In this document: positions 24,461-34,080 of the stretch, in pieces
How the letters are laid out: every line of letters starts with the position of its first letter
How positions within the stretch are numbered: the first letter of the stretch is position 1
NCBI RefSeq assembly: GCF_040655735.1
Contig: NZ_JBFAKK010000003.1
Span: forward strand, 1 to 64,000
DNA: 64,000 bases
Source of the DNA: Phytomonospora sp040655735
Lineage (GTDB): Bacteria; Actinomycetota; Actinomycetes; Mycobacteriales; Micromonosporaceae
Direction: 5' to 3'
Made by a program: the position numbers and the translations under genes
The notes under the pieces: model-generated
Told to the model about the DNA's origin: nothing
Databases searched by the model: none
Seen by the model: the letters and a program-made list of their open reading frames with translations, nothing else

Positions 24461-25768
24461 CTACTTCGCGGCGCCCACCAGTTCTCCTTCTTCGCTCTCC
24501 TCGGCCTCGCTCACGGCGGCCGCGGGGGGCTCCTCGTCCTCGTAGGCGAGGACGTAGCCCTCCTCGGCGTGCTCGTGGGTGTCGATGCCCGCGGCCTCGC
24601 CCTCGGCCGGGACGCGCAGGCCGATCGTGACCTTGAGCACCAGGCCGATGATCGCCGCGACGACCGCCGAGTACACCGCGACCGCGCCGACGGCGGCGGC
24701 CTGCTTGCCCAGCAGGGAGACGTCGCCGCCGTAGAGCAGGCCCGCGCCGGTGCCCTCGGGGACCAGGTCGCCGACGGCGAAGACGCCGATCAGGACCGAG
24801 CCGACCGCGCCGGCGACCAGGTGCACGCCGACCACGTCGAGGGAGTCGTCGTAGCCCAGGCGCTTCTTGAGCAGGATCGCGAAGGGGCACAGGGCGCCGG
24901 CGATGAGGCCGATGGCGAGCGCGCCCAGCGGCTCGACGAAGGCGCAGGCGGGGGTGATCGCGACGAGACCGGCGACGGCGCCGCCGCAGGAGCCGAGCAG
25001 AGTGGGCTTGCCCAGGCGGATCCAGTCGACGACCATCCAGGCGACCACGCCGGCGGCCGTGGCGACCTGAGTGTTGATGAAGGCCAGCGCGGCGATGCCG
25101 TCGGCGGCGAGCTCGGAGCCGGCGTTGAAGCCGAACCAGCCGAACCACAGCAGGCCGGTGCCGAGCAGGACGAGGGACATGTTGTGGGGCTTGTGGTCGC
25201 GGTGCGGCCAGCCGATGCGCTTGCCGAGGACGAGGATGAGTCCGAGGGCGGCGGCGCCGGCGTTGATGTGGACGGCGGTGCCGCCGGCGAAGTCGAGGGC
25301 GCCGAGTCCGTTGGCGCCGATCCAGCCGCCGCCCCACACCCAGTGGGCGACGGGGAAGTAGACGACCGAGGCCCAGACGACGGCGAAGACGAGCCAGGAG
25401 CTGAACTTCATGCGCTCGGCGACCGCGCCCGAGACGAGGGCGACGGTGATGGCGGCGAACATCATCTGGAACACCGCGAAGAGCAGTTCGGGAATGCCGG
25501 TCGAGGTGACCGCCTCCTCCAGGTCTCGCAACCCGGCGGCGGAGAAGTCGCCGATGATCTCGTTGGTCCCCTTGAAGGCGACGCTGTATCCGTAGGCGAT
25601 CCACAGGAGGCTTACGATGGCCAGTGCCGAGAGGTTCATCATCAGCATGTTGACCTTGCTCTTGGCGCGTGTGAGGCCGCCGTAGAACAGGGCGAGGCCG
25701 GGCACCATGAGTAGTACGAGTGCTGAGGCGATCAGCACCCAGGCTGTGTTACCGGCGTCGAGTTCCAT
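24461..25768 (-). CDS. amtB: Ammonium transporter
   Basis: Amt/MEP/Rh family channel for ammonium/ammonia. 435 residues, about 11 membrane segments, no cleavable signal. Family motifs: DFAGGTAVHINAG, WFGWFGFNAGS, and the second-half pore His in DVVGVHLVAGAVG. The tail after about 395 is acidic and cytoplasmic. GGAGGG precedes the ATG. In many actinobacteria amtB is followed by glnK and glnD before ffh; here amtB and ffh are direct neighbours, with only a terminator between them. Confidence 0.95.
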   Translation of the reverse strand: MELDAGNTAWVLIASALVLLMVPGLALFYGGLTRAKSKVNMLMMNLSALAIVSLLWIAYGYSVAFKGTNEIIGDFSAAGLRDLEEAVTSTGIPELLFAVFQMMFAAITVALVSGAVAERMKFSSWLVFAVVWASVVYFPVAHWVWGGGWIGANGLGALDFAGGTAVHINAGAAALGLILVLGKRIGWPHRDHKPHNMSLVLLGTGLLWFGWFGFNAGSELAADGIAALAFINTQVATAAGVVAWMVVDWIRLGKPTLLGSCGGAVAGLVAITPACAFVEPLGALAIGLIAGALCPFAILLKKRLGYDDSLDVVGVHLVAGAVGSVLIGVFAVGDLVPEGTGAGLLYGGDVSLLGKQAAAVGAVAVYSAVVAAIIGLVLKVTIGLRVPAEGEAAGIDTHEHAEEGYVLAYEDEEPPAAAVSEAEESEEGELVGAAK

Positions 25769-25959
25769 GCCGCGGTCCCTCCGGTTCTCTTCCGTTTAGG
25801 TGAACGTGGAGAAAGCGTCGGACAGCGGTGTTTCGCACGGGATCCGTGCGTGTTACGGATATGGAAGCTGATGTTTCGAGGCGGTGAACTTCCGCTCACA
25901 ATCGGCGGTGGGCGGGCGATCGGGACCGGTGCGCGTGGATATGGGCGCGGGCCCGCGCG

Positions 25960-27489
25960 TCAGCCGTCGATGTCCTTGCGCTCCAGGGGGTCGATCGCCG
26001 GGCCGTGCAGGACCTGCCCGTCGACGTCGAAGCGCGAGCCGTGGCAGGGGCAGTCCCAGGTCCGTTCGGCGTCGTTGAAGCTCACGATGCAGCCCAGGTG
26101 CGTGCACACCGCCGACAGGGCGCAGATCTCGCCGTCGTCGCCCTTGTAGACGGCGCAGCGCTCGCCTTTGTGCTGCATGACGGCGCCTTGGCCGGGTTCG
26201 AGGTCGCCGACGGTCCGGATGCGCGGCCTGCGGCGGATCCGGCCGGTCAGGAAGCGGCCGGCGACGGCGAGGTTGGCGCGGATCATGTCGCGCTTCTCGG
26301 GACGCGGGTTGAGCCGGGCGGGGTCGTAGAGGGCGGCGCGGTCGGTGTCCTCGCCGTTGATGAGGTCGGACAGGAGGCGTCCGGCGACGACGCCGTTGGT
26401 CATCCCCCAGCCGCCGAATCCGGCGGCCGCGAATACGTGCTCGGAACCGGGGCTGAGGCGGCCGATGTAGGGCAGGCCGTCGGCGGTGGTGTTGTCCTGC
26501 GCCGACCAGCGGCGGAAGGACTCGTCGGTGCCGAAGTGTTCGGCCGTCCAGGTTGCCAGGCGGTCGAAACGCTCACGGGTGGATCCGGCGCCGGGGGCGT
26601 GGGCCTCGCCGGTGACGATCAGCAGACGCCTGCCGTCGGCGTATGGAGCGGTGCGCACGGAGCGGACTCCGCTCTCGGGCGTGTTGAACATGCCTTCGGG
26701 GTCGTCGGCCGCCTCGATGGGCCCGGCCATGACGAGCTCGCTGCGGGGCACCAGGCGCGAGAAGTGCATGAAGGGGTCGAAGGCGGGATAGTGCGTGCAC
26801 AACGCCACGGCATCGGACATGATCACGCAGCCCGACTCGGCGGTCACGCGGCAGCGCGACTCCTCCTCCAGCCCGACCACACGGGTGCCCTCGAAGATCT
26901 GCCCGCCGAGCCGCCGGAAGTCCTCGGCGAGCGCGAGCAGGAAGCGGCGGGGATGGAACTGGGCCTGGTTCTCGACGCGAATGGCCCCGGTGACGCCGAA
27001 GGGCAGGCCGGTTTCGGTGACGAAGGCGGCCGGCAGTCCGGCGCGCTGGGCGATGTCGACCTCGCGGTGGATCGCGTCGACCCGGTCGGTGCCGGTCACG
27101 TAGGTGTAGGCCGAACGGCGCTCGAAGTCGCAGTCGGCGCCCACGGAGTCCACGGCCGCGGCGAGGAGGTCGAGGGCGTCGCGCTGCGCGCGGGCGTGGC
27201 CGAGGGCGGTCTCCTCGCCGAGGCCGGCGGCGATGGAGGAGTACAGGAGTCCGTGGAGGGCGGTGACCTGGGCGGTGTTGTGCCCGGTGGTGCCGCCGGC
27301 TATCCGCTCGGCTTCGACCAGCACGACCGAGCGGCCCGCGCGGGCGAGCTCCCAGGCCGTCCACAGACCGGCGATGCCGCCTCCGATGACCGCGACGTCC
27401 ACGTCGAGGTCGGCGGAGAGCATCGGATAGGAGGGGGACGGCGCGGTGTCCGTCCAGTACGACTCGTGATGACCCCCGACGGCGCCCAT
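25960..27489 (-). CDS. FAD-dependent oxidoreductase with C-terminal Rieske [2Fe-2S] domain
   Basis: A DAO-type flavoprotein fused to a Rieske ferredoxin domain. The FAD-binding GxGxxG is VAVIGGGIAGLWTAWELA near the N-terminus. The Rieske ligands are CTHLGC and CPCHGS near the C-terminus. I choose the ATG at 27489 (MGAVGGHHESYW); a GTG 10 codons upstream is also in frame. The donor and acceptor are unknown. GFGGWGMTNGVVAGRLL is the typical end of the DAO FAD domain. The gene stands between amtB and a phosphotransferase gene, with no visible coupling to either. Confidence 0.88.
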   Translation of the reverse strand: MGAVGGHHESYWTDTAPSPSYPMLSADLDVDVAVIGGGIAGLWTAWELARAGRSVVLVEAERIAGGTTGHNTAQVTALHGLLYSSIAAGLGEETALGHARAQRDALDLLAAAVDSVGADCDFERRSAYTYVTGTDRVDAIHREVDIAQRAGLPAAFVTETGLPFGVTGAIRVENQAQFHPRRFLLALAEDFRRLGGQIFEGTRVVGLEEESRCRVTAESGCVIMSDAVALCTHYPAFDPFMHFSRLVPRSELVMAGPIEAADDPEGMFNTPESGVRSVRTAPYADGRRLLIVTGEAHAPGAGSTRERFDRLATWTAEHFGTDESFRRWSAQDNTTADGLPYIGRLSPGSEHVFAAAGFGGWGMTNGVVAGRLLSDLINGEDTDRAALYDPARLNPRPEKRDMIRANLAVAGRFLTGRIRRRPRIRTVGDLEPGQGAVMQHKGERCAVYKGDDGEICALSAVCTHLGCIVSFNDAERTWDCPCHGSRFDVDGQVLHGPAIDPLERKDIDG

Positions 27490-27523
27490 GTCACAGGTGT
27501 TACCCCGCACACGGCCCACCTAA

Positions 27524-28312
27524 TCAGCGCAGGGCGTGGTCGAGGATGAACCTCTCCTGATCGAGCAGTCGAAGGTCGCGAACGGGCCGGCGGAGGTGGC
27601 CCTTGTGCACGATCCGCACGAAGGCGGGGTCGCCGGCCGCGGCCATCCGCCGGATGCCCTCGACGTGGTCGACGATGCGTTTGCGGATCACCCGGATGAA
27701 GCGCGCGCGGTCGCGCGCCGAAAGCCCGTAGGCGTCGGCGAACAGGCGCAGGCGGCGCGGCCGGTCGGGCCGCTTCCAGCCGAGCGTGTAGGAGTCGCGG
27801 TCGGTGAACAGCGGCACCCAGGTCCAGGCCGCGTAGGCCACGTCGTAGATCCGCGCGCCCGGCGAGGCCAGGTCGAAGTCGATCATGGCGAGGGTCCCGT
27901 CGGGGCGCCAGATGACGTTGTGCGGAGCGGCGTCGTGGTGGCAGATGACCTCGGTGTCGGGCGGCGGGGGCCCGAAGGAGCGCCACACCGCGCCCGGCGG
28001 CGGCACGAACCCGTACTGGGCGTCGTGGAACATCCGCAGCATCGTGGCGACGGTCTGGAGGGCCTCGTCGGTCGTCCAATGGGGAGCGAGGGGGTACTCC
28101 CCGCACTCGCCCTCCAGGTACGACAGGACCTCGCGGCCGTGCTCGTCGTTGCCCAGGGCCCGGGGGGCCCCGGTGAAGCCACGTACCTCCAGATGCCGAA
28201 GAAGCGAATGGACCGCCGGGGTCCAAGGACCCGTGTTCCGGCGAACCGTGTCACCGAGCCGCACCACGGTACTGGTGTTACCGCCGTGGAGCGGAACCTC
28301 CTGCTGCGTCAC
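27524..28312 (-). CDS. Aminoglycoside-phosphotransferase-like kinase
   Basis: APH-fold small-molecule kinase, 262 residues. Catalytic loop CHHDAAPHNV (HxDxxxxN) and the metal-binding IDFDLASPG (DFD) are intact. The N-terminal lobe is short. The substrate is not evident; many homologues act on metabolites rather than antibiotics, so a resistance call is not justified. It ends 12 bp from the ftsY stop and probably shares its transcript. Confidence 0.85.
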   Translation of the reverse strand: MTQQEVPLHGGNTSTVVRLGDTVRRNTGPWTPAVHSLLRHLEVRGFTGAPRALGNDEHGREVLSYLEGECGEYPLAPHWTTDEALQTVATMLRMFHDAQYGFVPPPGAVWRSFGPPPPDTEVICHHDAAPHNVIWRPDGTLAMIDFDLASPGARIYDVAYAAWTWVPLFTDRDSYTLGWKRPDRPRRLRLFADAYGLSARDRARFIRVIRKRIVDHVEGIRRMAAAGDPAFVRIVHKGHLRRPVRDLRLLDQERFILDHALR

Positions 28313-28324
28313 CGACCACCACCG

Positions 28325-29569
28325 TCACGTACGAGGATCAGCCCCGGAGACCTTCGCGTCTCGTTCGTCACCGAGCAACGCGTCCACGAAGTCGCTGACA
28401 TTGAACGGCGCGAGGTCGTCGGGACCTTCACCGAGTCCGACGAGCTTAACCGGAACTCCGAGCCTGCGCTGCACCGCGATGACGATGCCGCCCTTGGCCG
28501 TCCCGTCGAGCTTGGTGAGGACGACACCGGTCACGTCGCAGACGTCGGTGAACACTCTTGCCTGTTCGAGGCCGTTCTGGCCGGTCGTGGCGTCGAGGAC
28601 GAGCAGGGTCTCCGAGACGGGACCGTTGCCCGGCGAAGCCTGCGAGCCGGCCAACAGACTCCGCTCGACGACGCGCTTGACCTTGCCGAGCTCGTCCATG
28701 AGCCCGGCCTTGTTCTGGAGCCGCCCGGCGGTGTCGATCAGGACCGTGTCGACGCCCGACTCGATGCCCTGCTTGACCGCGTCGAAGGCGACGCTGGCGG
28801 GGTCGGCGGCCTCTTCACCGCGTACGACCTCGGCGCCGACCCGGTGCGCCCACGTGGCGAGCTGGTCGACGGCGGCGGCGCGGAAGGTGTCGGCCGCGCC
28901 GAGCAGGACACTGCGGCCGTCGGCGACCAGGACCCGCGCGATCTTGCCGCAGGTGGTGGTCTTGCCCGCGCCGTTGACGCCGACCACGAGCATCACCGCG
29001 GGCTTGCCGTCGCGGGGCTCGGTGTTCAGCGTCCGGTCCATGTCGGGATCGAGGGCGACGGTCAGCTCCTCGGCGAGCAGCGCGCGCAGCTCGGCGGCGT
29101 TGCGGGTGCCCAGGACCCGGGTGCGCTCACGCAGGCGGTCGACGATGACGGTCGTGGGCTGCACGCCGACGTCGGCGGCCAGGAGCGTGCCCTCGATCTC
29201 CTCCCACACGTCCTCGTCGAGCTTGTCGCTGGCCAGCAGGCTCAGCAGACCCCGGCCGATGGCGTTCTGGGAACGCGCGAGACGGGCCCGCAGGCGCACC
29301 AGGCGCCCGACGGTCGGCTCGGGCACCTCGACCTCGGGAGCGGCCACGACGGGCGGCGCCACGGGCGTCTCGGGGCTTGCCTCGACCGCGGCCTCGGGAG
29401 CGGGCGGCCGCTCCTCGGTGACCGTCCCGGTCGCCGCCGGCGGCTCGTCCCTCGTCACCTGCTCCGGCGGCGTTCGCTCGCCGCCCTTGCGGAGTCGGGG
29501 TACGACGAGGAGCGCGGCGCCGATGATGACGACGAGCGCGACCACGGCGTAGAGCCACCAGTTGTCCAT
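28325..29569 (-). CDS. ftsY: SRP receptor FtsY
   Basis: SRP receptor GTPase, 414 residues. A hydrophobic N-terminal anchor (WWLYAVVALVVIIGAALLVV) is followed by a Pro/Glu/Ala-rich acidic linker to about 85, then the NG domain: GVNGAGKTTTCGKI, DTFRAAAVDQL, DTAGRL, TKLDGTAKGG. An uncommon insert (SLLAGSQASPGNGPVSE) lies between helices after DTAGRL. AAGGA precedes the ATG. It follows smc by 129 bp, the usual smc-ftsY order. Confidence 0.97.
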   Translation of the reverse strand: MDNWWLYAVVALVVIIGAALLVVPRLRKGGERTPPEQVTRDEPPAATGTVTEERPPAPEAAVEASPETPVAPPVVAAPEVEVPEPTVGRLVRLRARLARSQNAIGRGLLSLLASDKLDEDVWEEIEGTLLAADVGVQPTTVIVDRLRERTRVLGTRNAAELRALLAEELTVALDPDMDRTLNTEPRDGKPAVMLVVGVNGAGKTTTCGKIARVLVADGRSVLLGAADTFRAAAVDQLATWAHRVGAEVVRGEEAADPASVAFDAVKQGIESGVDTVLIDTAGRLQNKAGLMDELGKVKRVVERSLLAGSQASPGNGPVSETLLVLDATTGQNGLEQARVFTDVCDVTGVVLTKLDGTAKGGIVIAVQRRLGVPVKLVGLGEGPDDLAPFNVSDFVDALLGDERDAKVSGADPRT

Positions 29570-29698
29570 GCGTGAATCCTTGCAGACGTCGATGCTTATG
29601 GGGCGGTGCCGGACGACGGCCGATGAAGTTCCTCACCGCGCGCGGCCGGGCCCGGGCTCGCCGATCTTACGGCCACCGCGCCCGCCCGCCCGACGCGG

Positions 29699-32600
29699 TC
29701 AGTCCTCGGTTTCGTTGAGACGCTGGCTGATCACCTGCGACACGCCACCGCGCATGCTGACGCCGTAGAGCGCGTCGGCGACCTCCATGGTCCGCTTCTG
29801 GTGGGTGATGACCAGCAGCTGGCTGGTCTCCTGCAGCTGGCGCAGCAGGTTGAGCAGGCGGCCGAGGTTGACGTCGTCGAGAGCCGCCTCCACCTCGTCC
29901 ATGAGGTAGAACGGGCTCGGGCGCGCCTTGAAGATCGCGCACAGCATCGCCAGCGCGGTCAGCGAGCGCTCGCCGCCCGACAGCAGCGAAAGCCGCTTCA
30001 CCTTCTTGTTGGGCGGGCGGGCCTCGACCTCGACGCCGGTGGTGAGCATGTCATCGGGGTCGGTGAGGATCAGGCGCCCCTCACCGCCGGGGAAGACGGT
30101 GGCGAAGACGTGCTCGAACTCGCGGGCTACGTCGTGGAATGCCTCGGTGAAGACCTGGAGGATCCGGTCGTCGACCTCGGTGACGACTTGGAGGAGGTCC
30201 TTGCGGGTCTTCTTGAGGTCGTCGAGCTGCTCGGAGAGGAACTTGTAGCGCTCCTCAAGGGCGGCGAACTCCTCCAGCGCGAGCGGGTTGACCTTGCCCA
30301 GCAGGGCCAGTTCGCGCTCGCCGCGGGCGGCGCGCTTCTCCTGCGTCGGCCGGTCGTAGGGAACCGGGAGGGGTATCGGCCTGCCGTCATCCTCGGCCTT
30401 GGCGATCTCGGCGGGGGTCGGCGGGATCTCCTGGTGCGGGCCGTACTCCTCGATGAGGGTGTCCAGGTCGAGGCCGAAGTCCTCGGCGGCCTTGCTCTCC
30501 AGCTGCTCGATGCGCAGGCGCTGCTCGGCGCGGGCCACCTCGTCGCGGTGGACGGCGCTGGTCAGCCGCTCCAGCTCGCCGGTGAGTTCGCGGACGGTCT
30601 TGCGGACGTCGGTGAGAGCCGCCTCGCGGGCGTTCTTGGCCAGCTGGGCCTCGTCGCGCTCGGCGGCGGCGAGCGTCAGGGACTGGTCGATGCGGCCGAG
30701 GACGACGCGGGCGCCGTCGGCGACGGCCCTGGCGATCGCCGCTCCCCGCTTGCGGGCCTGGCGGCGGGCCTCGGCGCGTTCGCGGGCCTCGCGCTCCTGG
30801 CGGGCCTGGCGGGCGAGGGCGTCGGCGCGGCCGGAAAGGGCGGCGACGCGCTCCTCGGCGGTGCGGACGGCGAGGCGGATCTCCATCTCGTTCTGGCGGA
30901 CCTGCTGGAGGCCGGCGGCGAGGCGGTCGCGCTCGGCCGAGGACGGATCGTCGTCGTCGGGCTCGTCCTCTGCCAGGCGCAGCTGCTCCTCGAGTTCGGC
31001 GAGGCCGGCCAAGTCGGTGTCGCGGGCGGCCTCGGCCTTGTCGCGGGTGGCGACGAGACGCTCGACCTCGGCGACGGCGGAGCGGGCGGCGGCGCCGAGT
31101 TCGGCGAGCCTGCGGCCGGTCTCGTTGTTGCGCTGGTCGACCTGCTTGCGCAGGGCGGCGACGGTCTGGAGTTCGCGTTCGCGGGCGGCGGTCTCGTCGC
31201 GGGCGGCCGACAGGTGGCTGCGCAGCGTCTCGGTGCGCTGCTCGGCCTCGGCGCGCTTGTCGCGGGCCTCGTCGACGGCGGCCTGCACCTCGATGTAGCT
31301 CTGCTGCTTGGCCGAGCCGCCGGCCGCGCGGTGCGCGCCGAGGACGTCGCCTTCGGCGGTGACGGCGGTCAGCGCGGGGTGGGCGGCGAGCAGGTCGCGG
31401 GCGGCGGCGAGGTCGGCGACGACGACGGTTCCGGCGAGGGCCTGGCGGACGGCGCCGGTGAGCTCGGCGGGCGAGCGGACCAGGCCGGCGGCCCAGCGCG
31501 CGCCTTCGGGAAGCGTGATCGAGTCCTCGGCCGCGGTGGCCTCGGCCCCGATGAGGAGGGTCGCGCGGCCGGCGTCGTCGCTTTTGAGCAGGGCGAGCGC
31601 GGCGAGAGCCCCGTCGACGTCGGACACGGCGACGGCGTCGGCGAGCCCGCCGAGGGCGGCGGCCAGGGCGGCCTCGTGGCCGGGGTCGACGGCGAGGAGG
31701 GCGGCGACGCTGCCGAGCAGGCCGGGCACGGCGTCGGCGCGGCCGAGGAGGGCTCCGGCGCCGTCCTTGCGCCGCAGGCCCATGGCGAGGGCCTCCTCGC
31801 GGGCCTTCCACTGGGTGGCCTCGCGGTCGGCGGCGCGTTCGGCGTCGGCGAGTTCGCGGACGCGGGCCTTGGCGGAGGCGACGGCGTTCTGCGCCTCCTC
31901 GTAGCGTTCGGACAGATCGGCGTAGCCGGCGTCGGCGGTCTCGGACTGGTCCTTGACTTCTTCGTGTGCGCCGGTGGCGATCTCGGCGCGTTCGCGGGCC
32001 TCGGCGAGTGCGGTGGAGGCGCGGGCGATCTCGTCCTCGGCGGCCTGCGAGCGGGTGCGCAGGGCGTTGACCTTCCCGGCGAGGCGGGCCAGGCCCTCCC
32101 GGCGGGCGGCGACGGCCTTGACGGCGGCGACGAGGGCCTTCTCCGCCTCCGACAGGGACCGCTCGGTCTCCTGGCGGGTCTCCACGGCGGCGGCGAGTTT
32201 CGCCTGGTCGGTGTAGAGGGCCTCGCGCAGCTCGATCTCCTGCTCGCGGACCCGGACGGCCTCGGCCTCAAGGATCTCGGGGTCGCGGCCGGGGCGCTCG
32301 TCGGCGGTCTCGGCCGACAGGAAGCGCAGCCGCTCGCCGGCGAGCTGGCTGGTCGAGCGCAGGCGCTCCTGGAGGGCCGAGAGGCGGTACCAGGTCTCCT
32401 GTGCGCGGGCCAGGGCGGGCGCGTCGGCGGCGAGTTTCGCCTCCAGGTCGGCGAGTTCCTCGCCGGCCTTGCGGTGGGCGGTCTCGACCTCGGTGCGGCG
32501 GGTGCGCATGGCGCTCTCGTCGGCGACGTCCTTGGCGAGGGTGTCGCGGAGCTGGGTGAGCTCGTCGGCGAGCAGGCGCAGGCGGGCGTCGCGCAGGTCG

Positions 32601-33259
32601 GCCTGGATCCCCGCGGCGCGGCGGGCGAGGTCGGCCTGGCGGCCGAGGGGCTTGAGCTGGCGGCGCAGTTCGGCGGTGAGGTCGTTGAGGCGGTTGAGGT
32701 TGGCGCCCATCGACTCCAGCTTGCGAAGCGCCTTCTCCTTGCGCTTGCGGTGCTTGAGGACGCCCGCGGCCTCCTCGATGAAGGCGCGGCGGTCCTCGGG
32801 CTTGGCGTGCAGAATCCCGTCGAGGCGGCCCTGTCCGACCAGGACGTGCATCTCGCGGCCGATGCCGGAGTCGCTGAGCAGTTCCTGGATGTCGAGGAGG
32901 CGGCAGCGGTCGCCGTTGATCTCGTACTCGCCCTCGCCGGTGCGAAACATCCGGCGGGTGATGGAGACCTCGGTGTAGTCGATGGGCAGGGCGCCGTCGG
33001 AGTTGTCGATGGTGAGGGTGACCTCGGCGCGGCCCAGCGGGGCGCGGCCGGTGGTCCCGGCGAAGATGACGTCCTCCATCTTGCCGCCGCGCAGGGCTTT
33101 GGCGCCCTGTTCGCCCAGCACCCAGGCGATGGCGTCGACGACGTTGGACTTGCCCGAGCCGTTGGGGCCGACCACGCAGGTGATGCCCGGTTCGAAGCGC
33201 AGCGTGGTGGCGGACGCGAAGGATTTGAAACCCTTCAGGGTCAGGCTCTTGAGGTGCAC
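29699..33259 (-). CDS. smc: Chromosome segregation protein Smc
   Basis: 1186 residues, full length. Head Walker A GPNGSGKSNVVD (about 31-42), long coiled coils, a hinge at about 515-650 (GLLGSVAALLAVDPGHEAAL), the ABC signature LSGGERSLTALAML and Walker B FYLMDEVEAALDD near the C-terminus. It loops DNA with ScpA/ScpB, which are not in this window. The GTG start (MHLKSLTLKGFKSFA) has CGGAG upstream. Confidence 0.98.
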   Translation of the reverse strand: MHLKSLTLKGFKSFASATTLRFEPGITCVVGPNGSGKSNVVDAIAWVLGEQGAKALRGGKMEDVIFAGTTGRAPLGRAEVTLTIDNSDGALPIDYTEVSITRRMFRTGEGEYEINGDRCRLLDIQELLSDSGIGREMHVLVGQGRLDGILHAKPEDRRAFIEEAAGVLKHRKRKEKALRKLESMGANLNRLNDLTAELRRQLKPLGRQADLARRAAGIQADLRDARLRLLADELTQLRDTLAKDVADESAMRTRRTEVETAHRKAGEELADLEAKLAADAPALARAQETWYRLSALQERLRSTSQLAGERLRFLSAETADERPGRDPEILEAEAVRVREQEIELREALYTDQAKLAAAVETRQETERSLSEAEKALVAAVKAVAARREGLARLAGKVNALRTRSQAAEDEIARASTALAEARERAEIATGAHEEVKDQSETADAGYADLSERYEEAQNAVASAKARVRELADAERAADREATQWKAREEALAMGLRRKDGAGALLGRADAVPGLLGSVAALLAVDPGHEAALAAALGGLADAVAVSDVDGALAALALLKSDDAGRATLLIGAEATAAEDSITLPEGARWAAGLVRSPAELTGAVRQALAGTVVVADLAAARDLLAAHPALTAVTAEGDVLGAHRAAGGSAKQQSYIEVQAAVDEARDKRAEAEQRTETLRSHLSAARDETAARERELQTVAALRKQVDQRNNETGRRLAELGAAARSAVAEVERLVATRDKAEAARDTDLAGLAELEEQLRLAEDEPDDDDPSSAERDRLAAGLQQVRQNEMEIRLAVRTAEERVAALSGRADALARQARQEREARERAEARRQARKRGAAIARAVADGARVVLGRIDQSLTLAAAERDEAQLAKNAREAALTDVRKTVRELTGELERLTSAVHRDEVARAEQRLRIEQLESKAAEDFGLDLDTLIEEYGPHQEIPPTPAEIAKAEDDGRPIPLPVPYDRPTQEKRAARGERELALLGKVNPLALEEFAALEERYKFLSEQLDDLKKTRKDLLQVVTEVDDRILQVFTEAFHDVAREFEHVFATVFPGGEGRLILTDPDDMLTTGVEVEARPPNKKVKRLSLLSGGERSLTALAMLCAIFKARPSPFYLMDEVEAALDDVNLGRLLNLLRQLQETSQLLVITHQKRTMEVADALYGVSMRGGVSQVISQRLNETED

Positions 33260-33454
33260 GCGGGCTCCGTGGTCGGTCTCGGACGCTTGAGGGGGAAGCG
33301 GTCGGGTGGTCCTGCCCTGGCAGGCTACCTGTTCACCCCGTCAACACACGGCGATAACCCTGGCAACTCACCGGTGGGGCGGGGCCTCGGCCGGGTCCGC
33401 GGGAAGCGGGCCGCTCCGGCGCCGTCGGGCGCTCGCGGAGGTGGACGCAAAACG

Positions 33455-33483
33455 GCGCGCCGACCAATGGTCCGTCGGCGCGC
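33455..33483 (-). terminator. Terminator after the small coiled-coil gene
   Basis: GCGCGCCGAC / GTCGGCGCGC 10-bp stem, 9-nt loop. Read on the minus strand it is followed by GTTTTG, a short U-run. 19 nt past the stop. Confidence 0.75.
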
Positions 33484-33501
33484 GTCTTGACTTCTCGGGT
33501 G

Positions 33502-33711
33502 TCAGCGTACGGTGATCAGTTCGCCGGCCGACTTGGACAGCCGTTCCAGGTCCTCACGATCCGCCACCTCGGCGGTGAGTCGATCATTGTCGGCGCGCAG
33601 GCGCGCCACCTCGAACTCGAGGGTCCGTACCCTGGCACGCAGTTTGGTGACCTCGTCGAGCATGCGCCGGTCCGGCGCGGTGCCTACGTGGCCATACAGG
33701 GCCTTGGCCAT
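33502..33711 (-). CDS. Small conserved actinobacterial coiled-coil protein
   Basis: 69 residues from ATG at 33711 with a strong AAGGAG upstream: MAKALYGHVGTAPDRRMLDE, then one amphipathic coiled coil with heptads (LRARVRTLEFEVARLRADND) and a short tail. Similar small proteins are widespread in actinobacteria, function unknown to me. A terminator follows, so it is monocistronic and not part of the smc transcript. Confidence 0.85.
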   Translation of the reverse strand: MAKALYGHVGTAPDRRMLDEVTKLRARVRTLEFEVARLRADNDRLTAEVADREDLERLSKSAGELITVR

Positions 33712-33884
33712 GGTGTGTCTCCTTGGGAGCGCGCGGCAGCAGGTTACGTTGGCTCGCGTACCCGCGGCTTCGCTCGATGATTGTTTATTGCCACGTGGAG
33801 TGGCTTCAGCTGGTCGCGTACGGCAGGTGGCGTGTCTCCGAACGTCACGCACCGGACGATGCAGGCGTGATGCGAACGGTTGAC

Positions 33885-33898
33885 GAACAGTACTGTTC
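33885..33898. promoter_or_regulatory. Perfect 14-bp palindrome between -35- and -10-like boxes
   Basis: GAACAGTACTGTTC lies between TTGACG (33880-33885, overlapping by one base) and TACTGG (33902). It looks like a TetR- or GntR-type operator. It sits in the 369-bp divergent gap between the small coiled-coil gene and the CAP-domain gene, otherwise without a gene. GAAC to GTTC spacing is 6, not the 4 of an SOS box. Confidence 0.45.
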
Positions 33899-34065
33899 AC
33901 CTACTGGCGACACGGACCATCCTCCGCCCGAACGCGTCAAACGTCAAGCCTGACATACCGCTGATCGTGCCCGTTTTCGGGGAGATACGCGGGAGAAGAC
34001 AAGAATTTTTCGGGCGTTGCGCCTGAAATCACAGTCGCGGACTCGCGCGAACCCCCGAAAGCCGC

Positions 34066-34071
34066 TAGCGT
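34066..34071 (+). promoter_or_regulatory. -10 box TAGCGT, probable leaderless start
   Basis: TAGCGT ends 9 nt before the ATG at 34081. No Shine-Dalgarno is visible in the gap. Confidence 0.5.
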
Positions 34072-34080
34072 CGGGCAGCG

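Noticed and set aside
27524..28312. Antibiotic-resistance phosphotransferase
   Set aside because: The APH fold is shared by many metabolite kinases; no specific resistance motif or context.
33885..33898. SOS (LexA) box
   Set aside because: The actinobacterial SOS box has GAAC and GTTC separated by 4 bases; here the gap is 6, and no damage gene follows directly.
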